DNA of 6,108 nucleotides from Syntrophomonas sp. UBA4807 (GCA_002402575.1 DHGD01000152.1:1-6108); one strand, 5' to 3'. Positions 1 through 6,047 are shown, numbered from the stretch's first letter. The notes: generated by a model from the letters alone, not told the origin. Numbers and translations are program-made.

Positions 1-564
1 CCAATTGATAAGGAAAAAATAGAACAGGCGATACAGATGTTGCTGGAAGCGATAGGGGAAAACCCGCAGCGCGAAGGCTTGATGGACACCCCCCAGCGAG
101 TGGCGCGCATGTACGAGGAGATCTTCGCCGGGTGTGATCAAGATCCGCGCGAATTTTTGAAAGTATCGTTCACTGAGTATCATGACGAGCTAGTCCTAGT
201 CAAAGATATCTCTTTGTATTCCATGTGTGAGCATCATCTCCTCCCATTCTACGGAAAGGCCCATGTGGCTTACATCCCCAAGGGCGGCCGAGTTGTAGGA
301 ATAAGCAAGCTGGCTCGGGTGGCGGAAGCCTATGCCCGGCGCCCGCAGTTGCAGGAACGGCTAACTTCGCAGATCGCTGATTGCATCTATGACACCGTTA
401 AACCTTTTGGGGTGGCGGTGGTAATACAGGCCGAGCATATGTGCATGACCATGCGCGGCATCCGCAAGCCTGGAGCCCTGACAGTGACTTCAGCGGTGCG
501 CGGCTTGTTTGAGACCCGCGCCCAGACCCGCAATGAATTGCTGTCCTTAATTTTAAACGATTAA
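1..564 (+). CDS. folE: GTP cyclohydrolase I (FolE, type IA), 5'-truncated by the window edge
   Basis: The protein converts GTP to 7,8-dihydroneopterin triphosphate, the first step of tetrahydrofolate and pterin synthesis, in the cytoplasm. The frame is open from base 1, and the 12 codons before the first ATG (position 37) read PIDKEKIEQAIQ, typical FolE N-terminal helix sequence. The ATG at 37 is therefore internal and the real start lies upstream of the window. Counting from that Met, the zinc site is visible: Cys64 and His67 in SMCEHH, and Cys136 in EHMCMTMRG. The VGISKLAR and CMTMRGIRKPGA segments are strongly conserved in the family. Length and C-terminus fit a complete family member missing only a few N-terminal residues. 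It ends in TAA and converges on the dehydrogenase gene, with 94 bp between them. The identification is secure; the promoter is not in the window. Confidence 0.95.
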   Translation, partial: PIDKEKIEQAIQMLLEAIGENPQREGLMDTPQRVARMYEEIFAGCDQDPREFLKVSFTEYHDELVLVKDISLYSMCEHHLLPFYGKAHVAYIPKGGRVVGISKLARVAEAYARRPQLQERLTSQIADCIYDTVKPFGVAVVIQAEHMCMTMRGIRKPGALTVTSAVRGLFETRAQTRNELLSLILND

Positions 565-573
565 AGTGTCAGC

Positions 574-612
574 AAAAACGTCAGGCGGTAAGCCTTGGCG
601 GAGCGCTTCCCG
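574..612 (-). terminator. Weak candidate intrinsic terminator for the GapN-like gene
   Basis: Read on the minus strand, CGGGAAGC (612-605) can pair with GCTTACCG (593-586), giving an 8-bp stem with one G-A mismatch and an 11-nt loop. Seven bases later comes a run of five T (578-574). It lies 46 bp past the stop codon of the dehydrogenase gene. The mismatch and the gap before the T-run make it weak. No T-run suitable for terminating folE on the plus strand is seen. Confidence 0.25.
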
Positions 613-626
613 TTAGCCAGGTAAAA

Positions 627-645
627 GTGTCAGGAGAATTTTCCC
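627..645 (-). repeat. Possible decayed copy of the REP-like repeat
   Basis: GTGTCAGGAGAATTTTCCC closely matches the reverse complement of the repeat arm at 6072-6089, with one inserted base and about three substitutions. AAAGTGTCAG also occurs twice in this spacer (563-572 and 624-633). It sits between two convergent genes, a usual location for REP sequences. The match is short and judged by eye, so it is only suggestive. Confidence 0.3.
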
Positions 646-658
646 GTAAAGCCGCCCC

Positions 659-2248
659 CTATAGGTGCATGAATTGAGATTGGCCGTTTTTGAACAAATC
701 CCAAAATAAGTCCTGGCCGTTGGCATTGGCGGCGACCAGCGAGGGCAGGGAAAATGTTTTTAAGGCCTCCCCCACCGAGAGAATGCCCTCGGCTGAATCC
801 TTGCGTCCGGTAAAGGGCAGTTCATCAGGACTGCGGCGGCACTGTGCGTTCAGATTGATGCGGGCCACCATATTGCTCAAGACATCAATAAACCTAACGC
901 AGGTGTGGGGATTTTGGCAAAAAATACTGGCCTGCTGGCCGTATCGGCTCCTCTGCATATACTCCACCAGCTCAGCCTGGTCATCAAATACCGCGACAGG
1001 AAGTATAGGCCCGAATTGCTCCACATAAGCGACCTTCATCTCCAGGTTTACCGGATAAAGTATGGTCGGATACCACATGGTGCCTTCCCCGTGGCCGTAG
1101 CGCCGGTTGCTGACCGCAGCCCCACGGGCGACGGCATCCTCCATGAGCTCTTGCAGCCACTCCACCCGGTCTTCAGCAGGCAAGGGGGTTATTACCGCCC
1201 CGTCCTCCCACGGCATAGCACACACTAAAGTATCCGCCTTTTCGCTTATGATCTCCACAAACCTATCCGCCACCTTCCGATGCACCCAAATCTGCTTGAT
1301 GGCGGTGCAGCGCTGTCCATTGTACTCCATGGCTCCCGCCAGACACTCCGCAGCGGCCAGTTCCAGGTCGGCGTCAGCAAATACGAAAGCCGCATTCTTG
1401 GCTTCCAGTCCTAACACGGTGGTAAGACGATGGGGGGCGGGATGCAGCTTAATTAGCTGGCTGGCTACTGGAGTGGAACCGATAAAAGCCAGCACATCAA
1501 TTCCTCCTGAAGACATCACCGGGTCTATTATGGTTGCCCCGTTGCCATTGATGACATTCACCACCCCGGGAGGGAAAGCATCAGCAAAGGCATCCAGCAA
1601 CATCATAGTACACAGGTATCCGAAGCGGGGCGGTTTTACTACCGCAGTATTTCCCATCAACAAAGCCGGTATGAGCATGGCAAAGGTTTCATTCAAAGGG
1701 TAGTTGAACGGCCCCATACACAGGCAGACTCCCAGCGGAGTGCGGCGCAGAATGGAAATGTAATCTCCGCTTCTGCTGAGGCGGGCTGACGAATTCAAAT
1801 TATCCTTCAAGAAGGAAATGGAGGCCTCGACGTACTTAACCGTGCGTTCAAATTCATCCTGGCAGGCCGGGTATGGCTTGGCAATCTCCCACATCTCCAT
1901 ACTGACGAAACGCTGCTTTAAACCGACGAGGCGGTCGATAAACAATCGCATGGCAGTAATGCGTTCAGATGGTGTCATTTGCGGCCACTGCCCGGCTCCG
2001 CCTCCGTAGGCCCGCTGTGCGGCAATCACCGCTTGCCGGGCCTCATCCGGGCCGAGTTGGGCGGAGGCTCCCAGATATACGCCCTGGCTTAATGAGGAGG
2101 TTTTGCCGATAGGGGAGTAAACTCCATCACTATCCCCTGACCAGGAAGCGACCTTCCCGCCGATCAAGTAGCAGGAGCCATCAATGACTGGCTCGATGCG
2201 GCAATGTTCCGGGACTGCCATCATGTCGAAGTCGGTCTTAATAGACAT
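659..2248 (-). CDS. gapN: Aldehyde dehydrogenase, GapN-like (NADP-dependent non-phosphorylating glyceraldehyde-3-phosphate dehydrogenase type)
   Basis: This is an ALDH-superfamily enzyme of 529 residues that oxidises an aldehyde to an acid with NAD(P)+; the GapN reaction yields 3-phosphoglycerate and NADPH. Numbered from the chosen start, the ALDH active site is intact: Asn182 in PFNYP (oxyanion), Lys205 in VVKPP (cofactor), FIGST near 256-260, general base Glu282 in GLEAKN, nucleophile Cys314 in GQRCT, and Glu410 in EQFGPILP. The Arg just before the nucleophile and the GQRCTAIK context are GapN hallmarks. It is longer than Streptococcus GapN (about 475 aa), with additional residues at the N-terminus and a C-terminal tail after the PFTGRKDSAEG segment. 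An ATG three codons upstream (2257) abuts the AGGT, so the Met of MSIKTDF at 2248, with 9-nt spacing, is preferred. It is divergent from hydCBA. The ALDH family is certain; the substrate is inferred. Confidence 0.85.
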   Translation of the reverse strand: MSIKTDFDMMAVPEHCRIEPVIDGSCYLIGGKVASWSGDSDGVYSPIGKTSSLSQGVYLGASAQLGPDEARQAVIAAQRAYGGGAGQWPQMTPSERITAMRLFIDRLVGLKQRFVSMEMWEIAKPYPACQDEFERTVKYVEASISFLKDNLNSSARLSRSGDYISILRRTPLGVCLCMGPFNYPLNETFAMLIPALLMGNTAVVKPPRFGYLCTMMLLDAFADAFPPGVVNVINGNGATIIDPVMSSGGIDVLAFIGSTPVASQLIKLHPAPHRLTTVLGLEAKNAAFVFADADLELAAAECLAGAMEYNGQRCTAIKQIWVHRKVADRFVEIISEKADTLVCAMPWEDGAVITPLPAEDRVEWLQELMEDAVARGAAVSNRRYGHGEGTMWYPTILYPVNLEMKVAYVEQFGPILPVAVFDDQAELVEYMQRSRYGQQASIFCQNPHTCVRFIDVLSNMVARINLNAQCRRSPDELPFTGRKDSAEGILSVGEALKTFSLPSLVAANANGQDLFWDLFKNGQSQFMHL

Positions 2249-2257
2249 AAAAAACAT

Positions 2258-2262
2258 ACCTC
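2258..2262 (-). promoter_or_regulatory. Ribosome binding site deciding the GapN-like start
   Basis: On the minus strand GAGGT (2262-2258) directly touches the ATG at 2257-2255, leaving no spacer. It lies 9 nt before the in-frame ATG at 2248-2246. The second ATG is therefore the likelier start, shortening the protein by three residues (MFF). Confidence 0.6.
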
Positions 2263-2276
2263 GAAAGAATGTATTT

Positions 2277-2306
2277 TGTATACTTGTTCGGGCTTATCCC
2301 AGTAAA
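2277..2306 (-). promoter_or_regulatory. Candidate sigma-A promoter for the GapN-like gene
   Basis: On the minus strand TTTACT (2306-2301) and TATACA (2282-2277) each match the -35 and -10 consensus at 4 of 6 positions, with an 18-bp spacer. This would place the transcript start near 2270 and leave a leader of about 20 nt before the ATG at 2248. It is a weak match, supported mainly by position. Confidence 0.3.
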
Positions 2307-2327
2307 CCGCAACACATTGAGGAAAAC

Positions 2328-2339
2328 TGAACCGGTTCA
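2328..2339. promoter_or_regulatory. Perfect 12-bp palindrome TGAACCGGTTCA, possible operator
   Basis: TGAACCGGTTCA is an exact inverted repeat with no spacer, in the middle of the divergent region. The central ACCGGT with flanking TGA/TCA half-sites resembles operators of LacI-family regulators. It lies upstream of the candidate -35 of the dehydrogenase promoter and about 100 bp upstream of the hyd promoter candidate, so it more plausibly controls the former. No regulator gene is in the window to support the assignment. Confidence 0.35.
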
Positions 2340-2440
2340 ACGCGCGGACGAACTAGGATTAACAAATTCATCATTAAGAGAGGAATTTCACAAAATACGC
2401 CCTAAATGAATAAAATCAGGCCTTCTTAATCCTTTAATAT

Positions 2441-2469
2441 TTTACCCCGCTCGGTTATTTTTATATAAG
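2441..2469 (+). promoter_or_regulatory. Candidate sigma-A promoter of the hydCBA operon
   Basis: TTTACC at 2441-2446 (4 of 6 to the -35 consensus) and TATAAG at 2464-2469 (5 of 6 to the -10) are separated by exactly 17 bp. They lie in an AT-rich stretch just upstream of hydC. The predicted transcript start near 2476 gives a leader of about 45 nt. It is the best promoter-like match I see in the region. Confidence 0.5.
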
Positions 2470-2472
2470 TGA

Positions 2473-2491
2473 GCCTGTTTTAGTTTCAGGC
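2473..2491 (+). promoter_or_regulatory. Small inverted repeat in the hydC leader
   Basis: GCCTG (2473-2477) and CAGGC (2487-2491) form a 5-bp stem with a 9-nt loop, right at or after the predicted hyd transcript start and 14 bp before the ribosome binding site. It could be a weak leader hairpin or a protein-binding site. It is short enough to be chance. Confidence 0.2.
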
Positions 2492-2504
2492 CCGAAATAG
2501 GGGA

Positions 2505-2514
2505 GAAAGGAGGT
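2505..2514 (+). promoter_or_regulatory. Strong ribosome binding site of hydC with an AUG-UGA start-stop inside the spacer
   Basis: GAAAGGAGGT lies 6 nt before the hydC ATG at 2521. The spacer holds an ATG at 2515-2517 followed at once by TGA (2518-2520), then the true ATG. The first ATG is too close to the Shine-Dalgarno sequence to be a normal start, which supports 2521 as the hydC start. Confidence 0.8.
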
Positions 2515-2520
2515 ATGTGA

Positions 2521-2964
2521 ATGGATTACAAGGGAATCATTGCCAAGTACAAAGATGTTTCTGGGGGAATCATCGAAGCTTTCCACGCTGTACAAAAAGA
2601 GCTCAGCTACTTGCCTGAAGAGGTAATCGTTGAAGCAGCCAAGATATTCAATATTCCGGTAGCTGAAGCGTACGGGGTCGCAACCTTTTACTCTTACTTT
2701 TCAGTAGAACCCAGGGGGAAGAATATAATCAGGATTTGTGAAAGTGCTCCTTGTCACATCGCGGGAGCAGCGGATGTGGTTGCTGCTTTGGAAAGAGAGC
2801 TTGGCATTATGATGGGTGAAACCACCGCAGATGGCAAGTTTACTCTGGAATATACCGAGTGCGTTGGACAATGCCAGGCCACGCCTGTGATCACTGTCAA
2901 TGGCAAGCCTTATGCAGGCGTATCGCCGGCTCAGGTTTCTGCAATTCTGGCGGAATATAAATAA
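2521..2964 (+). CDS. hydC: [FeFe]-hydrogenase gamma subunit HydC (NuoE-like, [2Fe-2S])
   Basis: This 147-residue thioredoxin-like [2Fe-2S] protein is homologous to complex I subunit NuoE and is the small electron-transfer subunit of multimeric NAD(H)-linked hydrogenases. The N-terminal helical part (about 1-60) carries the family segment VAEAYGVATFYSYF. The cluster ligands are Cys73 and Cys78 (C-x4-C in ICESAPCH) and Cys114 and Cys118 (C-x3-C in TECVGQC), the usual NuoE/HydC set. Length is normal for HydC. There is no signal peptide or membrane segment, so it is cytoplasmic. It is the first gene of the hydC-hydB-hydA operon and is followed by a 56-bp gap that contains the hydB ribosome binding site. 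NuoE of a NADH dehydrogenase is excluded by the adjacent hydA. In bifurcating HydABC this cluster is peripheral; its role here is inferred to be similar. Confidence 0.93.
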   Translation: MDYKGIIAKYKDVSGGIIEAFHAVQKELSYLPEEVIVEAAKIFNIPVAEAYGVATFYSYFSVEPRGKNIIRICESAPCHIAGAADVVAALERELGIMMGETTADGKFTLEYTECVGQCQATPVITVNGKPYAGVSPAQVSAILAEYK

Positions 2965-3020
2965 GATAACCCGCCATTCCAAGAAATAACTTAACAGCAG
3001 AGCAGAAAGGAGGTCATACA

Positions 3021-4244
3021 ATGGCCGAAGAACTGCGCATTGTATTGCGTAACTACGGCAAAATCGACCCGCTCAATATAGACGACTATATTGCTCAGGG
3101 CGGTTATGACGCACTGGGTAAGGCGCGCGGTATGGACCAGAAGGCCTTAATTGAGGAAGTTAAGAAATCTGGGTTGAGGGGCCGTGGTGGTGCCGGATTT
3201 AATTGTGGCCAAAAATGGCAGTTCGCCTATATGGCGCCGGCAGACCAGAAATACGTGGTATGCAATGCCGATGAAGGTGAACCCGGGACCTATAAAGACC
3301 GGTTGATTATGCAAAACGATCCCCAGTCACTTTTGGAAGGGATGGCTATCTGTGGTTATGCCATCGGTTCCAATAAAGGCTATATATATTGCCGGGGTGA
3401 ATATCCCTATGTAGTGGATGTTCTCAACCAGGCCATCGCTCAGGCCAAAGACAAAGGCGTACTGGGCGATTTTGACATTGAAGTCAGAATGGGCGCCGGA
3501 GCCTATGTATGCGGCGAAGAGACTGCCCTGATCGAATCTATCGAAGGCAGCCGGGGCGAACCCCGCTTCAAACCGCCGTTCCCGCCGTCGCAGGGATTGT
3601 GGCAGAAACCCACGATAGTTAACAATGTCGAGACCTTTGCCAATATTCCAGTGATCGTTGATAAAGGCGCCGAATGGTATGCTGCTATCGGAGCGCCGGC
3701 TTATCCGGGAACCAAGGTGTTTACCCTGACCGGCGATGTAAACAACAAGACTTTCTTCGAAGTGCCCACCAACACCACCATTAGAGAAATCGTATATAAG
3801 CTGGGCGGCGGAATCCCCGGCGACAGAAAATTTAAAGCGGTTCAAATCGGCGGAACTTCTGGCGCCTTTATCCCCGAAGCTGATCTGGACACTCCGGTGG
3901 CCTTCGACGCCATGGCTGCTATTGGTGCCACTTTGGGTTCCGGTGCGGTCTTCGTATTAGATGACAGCCGCGATATCGTAGATGTGGTAACCAGGATCGC
4001 AGGTTTCTTTGAACATGAATCCTGCGGCAAGTGCGCTCCGTGCAGAGAAGGCACCATGCGCACTGCCGAGTTGATGGAAAAAATTGACGCAGGCGAAGGC
4101 TCTGCCGATGATATTGCTCTTTTGGAAAAGCTGGGCCGGGTTATGTCATACTCCTGCCTGTGCGGCCTTGGGCAGGCGGCGCCTTCACCGGTATTGAGCA
4201 CCATCAAGAATTTCAAAGCCGACTACGATGCCAAATTAATGTAG
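3021..4244 (+). CDS. hydB: [FeFe]-hydrogenase beta subunit HydB (NuoF-like, FMN/NAD(H)), short form
   Basis: This 407-residue NuoF-family flavoprotein would exchange electrons between NAD(H) and the Fe-S chain of the cytoplasmic hydrogenase. The FMN and nucleotide fold shows GLRGRGGAGF (51-60), NADEGEPGTYKDR (82-94) and GAGAYVCGEETALIESIEG (158-176). An SLBB-type segment follows (about 230-310), then the C-terminal [4Fe-4S] site with Cys335, Cys338 and Cys341 in ESCGKCAPC, and Cys381 in CGLGQ. The protein starts directly with the NuoF core and ends about 26 residues after the last ligand. It therefore lacks both the N-terminal thioredoxin-like [2Fe-2S] domain and the C-terminal 2[4Fe-4S] ferredoxin domain of long HydB (T. 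maritima, over 600 aa). Neither end shows frameshift remains. The start is supported by AGAAAGGAGGT (3004-3014), 6 nt from the ATG. hydA follows after 22 bp. This build fits NADH-dependent hydrogenases of syntrophs. Confidence 0.93.
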   Translation: MAEELRIVLRNYGKIDPLNIDDYIAQGGYDALGKARGMDQKALIEEVKKSGLRGRGGAGFNCGQKWQFAYMAPADQKYVVCNADEGEPGTYKDRLIMQNDPQSLLEGMAICGYAIGSNKGYIYCRGEYPYVVDVLNQAIAQAKDKGVLGDFDIEVRMGAGAYVCGEETALIESIEGSRGEPRFKPPFPPSQGLWQKPTIVNNVETFANIPVIVDKGAEWYAAIGAPAYPGTKVFTLTGDVNNKTFFEVPTNTTIREIVYKLGGGIPGDRKFKAVQIGGTSGAFIPEADLDTPVAFDAMAAIGATLGSGAVFVLDDSRDIVDVVTRIAGFFEHESCGKCAPCREGTMRTAELMEKIDAGEGSADDIALLEKLGRVMSYSCLCGLGQAAPSPVLSTIKNFKADYDAKLM

Positions 4245-4250
4245 GGGAGC

Positions 4251-4269
4251 AAAGGAGGGAAAATAATTG
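4251..4269 (+). promoter_or_regulatory. Ribosome binding site and TTG start codon of hydA
   Basis: AAAGGAGGG (4251-4259) stands 8 nt before TTG at 4267-4269. The reading MVNITINGMKASVPEG is the normal beginning of a [2Fe-2S] ferredoxin domain. The next in-frame ATG (4291) would remove the first beta strand and has no good ribosome binding site, so the TTG start is well supported. Confidence 0.8.
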
Positions 4270-5991
4270 GTTAACATCACAATAAACGGAATGAAAGCAT
4301 CCGTTCCCGAAGGCTCAACCATCCTGCAGGCGGCACAGCAAGTCGGTATCTACATTCCTACTCTGTGTTATCATCCCGACCAGTCCGTTAAAGCGAACTG
4401 CAGGGTGTGCGTTTGCGAAGTCGAAGGCAACCGGCTTCTGCAAGCAGCCTGTGCGGCCCCGGTCTTCGAAGGTATGGTCATCAAGACCAATACCCCCAAG
4501 GTGCTGGAAGCCAGAAAAACTATCGTTGAGCTGATCCTGGCCAATCATCCCCAGGATTGCCTCAACTGCATCAGGAACGGGGCTTGCGAATTGCAGACCC
4601 TGGCTGAAGACCTGATCATCCGCGACAATCCATTTGAACTGATGGTGCGCGGATTTGAAAAAGACCTGTCCACTCCTTCATTGTTCAGAGATCCCGACAA
4701 ATGCGTCTTATGCCGGCGCTGCATCGAGGCCTGTTCAGTGATTCAGAGTGTCAACGCCCTGGGTGTCGAGGGACGCGGCAGTGAAGCCATGGTAGTTCCC
4801 ACCCTGGGCAAAGACCTCATCGACAGCCCCTGCGTAATGTGCGGACAGTGCATACACGCCTGCCCGGTTGGAGCCATCGGCGAAATTGAAAATATCGATC
4901 AGTTCCTGGCCGCGGTAGCCGATCCTGATACCATCGTAGTAACTCAGATCGCCCCCGCAGTCAGAGTCGCCATCGCAGAAGAGATCGGTATGGCCACCGG
5001 CGAACTGCCCATGGAGGTATTCGTCAACGGACTTCGCCAGATTGGTTTTGACCATGTATTGCACACCAACTTCACTGCCGACCTGACTATACTTGAAGAA
5101 GGCAACGAACTGCTGAAGAGAGTGAAAGAGGGCGGCACTCTGCCGATGTTCACTTCCTGCAGCCCTGGCTGGATCAACTTCTGTGAAACCTTCTACCCCG
5201 ATCTGTTAGATAACCTGTCCACCTGCAAATCGCCGCAGCAGATGTTCGGCGCTTTGGTGAAGACTTACTGGGCTGAAAAGATGAACATCGACCCCAGCAA
5301 AATTTTCAGCGTGTCGATAATGCCCTGCGTGGCCAAAAAGTTCGAGGCCGACCGCCCGGAAATGTATGACAGCGGATATAAAGATGTGGACATCGTATTA
5401 ACCACTCGTGAAATCGGACGCCTGTTCAGACAGAGTGGCATTGATTTCTCCAAACTGCCCGCTTCCAGCTTCGATTCCTGGATGGGAGCCTACACCGGCG
5501 CTGCGGTCATCTTCGGAGCCTCAGGCGGCGTTATGGAAGCAGCCCTGAGAACGGTTTACGAAGTGGTCACCGGGAACACTCTGGAAGACGTCAATTTTAC
5601 CGGAGTGCGCGGCTTTGAAGGCATAAAAGAAGCCACTGTGGACCTAAATGGCCTGGAAGTAAAAGTGGCTGTAGCCCATAGCCTAAGTAACGCCCGCAAA
5701 CTGATGGATCAAGTGAGAGCCGGGGAATCACCCTATCACTTTATCGAAATCATGGCCTGCCCGGGCGGCTGCGTTGGCGGAGGCGGCCAGCCCATCACCA
5801 AGCGCAACCAGAAGCGCATCGAGCGCATCGATGCCATCTATCTCGAAGATGAAGCCATGCCTATCAGGAAGTCACACGAGAACCCTGAAGTCAAGACCAT
5901 TTACGAGGAATTCCTGCATGAACCGTTGGGACACAAGTCTCACGAACTATTGCACACCCATTATCACGACAAACACAAAAAGTATTTGTAA
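4267..5991 (+). CDS. hydA: [FeFe]-hydrogenase catalytic subunit HydA (M3 architecture, H-cluster)
   Basis: This 574-residue catalytic subunit reduces protons to H2 (or oxidises H2) at the H-cluster. Domains in order are: plant-type [2Fe-2S] ferredoxin (Cys34, 45, 48, 62); His-ligated [4Fe-4S] (His94, Cys98, 101, 107); two [4Fe-4S] ferredoxin clusters (Cys146, 149, 152, 156 and Cys189, 192, 195, 199); the H-cluster domain; and the fused small-subunit-like tail with MPIRKSHENP. The motifs are L1 TSCSPGW (296-302), L2 MPCVAKKFE (Cys354) and L3 EIMACPGGCVGGGGQP (Cys498, Cys502). Aligned with Clostridium pasteurianum CpI (also 574 aa, offset one), the proton path Cys298, Glu278, Ser318 and Glu281 is kept. 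The first H-cluster cysteine ligand (CpI Cys300), however, is Ser299. The subunit has no signal peptide and is cytoplasmic. It is the last operon gene, before a strong terminator. Maturases HydEFG are not in the window. Confidence 0.96.
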   Translation: MVNITINGMKASVPEGSTILQAAQQVGIYIPTLCYHPDQSVKANCRVCVCEVEGNRLLQAACAAPVFEGMVIKTNTPKVLEARKTIVELILANHPQDCLNCIRNGACELQTLAEDLIIRDNPFELMVRGFEKDLSTPSLFRDPDKCVLCRRCIEACSVIQSVNALGVEGRGSEAMVVPTLGKDLIDSPCVMCGQCIHACPVGAIGEIENIDQFLAAVADPDTIVVTQIAPAVRVAIAEEIGMATGELPMEVFVNGLRQIGFDHVLHTNFTADLTILEEGNELLKRVKEGGTLPMFTSCSPGWINFCETFYPDLLDNLSTCKSPQQMFGALVKTYWAEKMNIDPSKIFSVSIMPCVAKKFEADRPEMYDSGYKDVDIVLTTREIGRLFRQSGIDFSKLPASSFDSWMGAYTGAAVIFGASGGVMEAALRTVYEVVTGNTLEDVNFTGVRGFEGIKEATVDLNGLEVKVAVAHSLSNARKLMDQVRAGESPYHFIEIMACPGGCVGGGGQPITKRNQKRIERIDAIYLEDEAMPIRKSHENPEVKTIYEEFLHEPLGHKSHELLHTHYHDKHKKYL

Positions 5992-6018
5992 GCAGAACTC
6001 ATATCGCCATAGGGAATC

Positions 6019-6047
6019 GTGCCGCGACATTCGCGGCACATTTTTTT
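6019..6047 (+). terminator. Strong intrinsic terminator of the hydCBA operon
   Basis: GTGCCGCGA (6019-6027) and TCGCGGCAC (6031-6039) form a perfect 9-bp GC-rich stem with a CAT loop. After one A come seven T (6041-6047). It lies 27 bp past the hydA stop. This is a textbook rho-independent terminator and marks the operon end. Confidence 0.93.

Noticed and set aside
37..39. ATG at 37 as the folE start
   Set aside because: The frame is open to base 1 and the upstream codons encode typical FolE N-terminal sequence, so this Met is internal.
1107..1703. 198-codon open frame on the plus strand inside the dehydrogenase gene
   Set aside because: It lies fully antisense to a gene with an intact ALDH active site. 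Its translation is rich in Ser/Ala/Thr with no family resemblance, and no ribosome binding site was seen.
2359..2393. Possible Rex (NADH-sensing) operator: TTAACAA at 2359-2365 and TTCACAA at 2387-2393
   Set aside because: Rex sites are inverted repeats of such half-sites with a short spacer. Both copies here point the same way, and the matching left halves (TTGTTAA or TTGTGAA) are missing at the right distance.
2249..2520. Riboswitch, small RNA or CRISPR repeats in the divergent region
   Set aside because: No conserved riboswitch core, no terminator-like hairpin with T-run, and no regularly spaced repeats were found; only promoter-like elements and short inverted repeats.
3327..3845. 172-codon open frame on the minus strand inside hydB
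   Set aside because: It is antisense to conserved NuoF motifs, and its open frame follows from the codon usage of hydB; no domain is recognisable.
5932..5988. Histidine-rich C-terminal tail of HydA as a special metal-binding site
   Set aside because: SHELLHTHY-like endings are common in [FeFe]-hydrogenases; the few extra His are not enough to claim a metal site.
2521..5991. hydC-hydB-hydA as part of a respiratory complex I or a formate dehydrogenase cluster
   Set aside because: HydA carries L1, L2 and L3 H-cluster motifs, there are no membrane subunits or formate dehydrogenase genes, and a terminator follows hydA.
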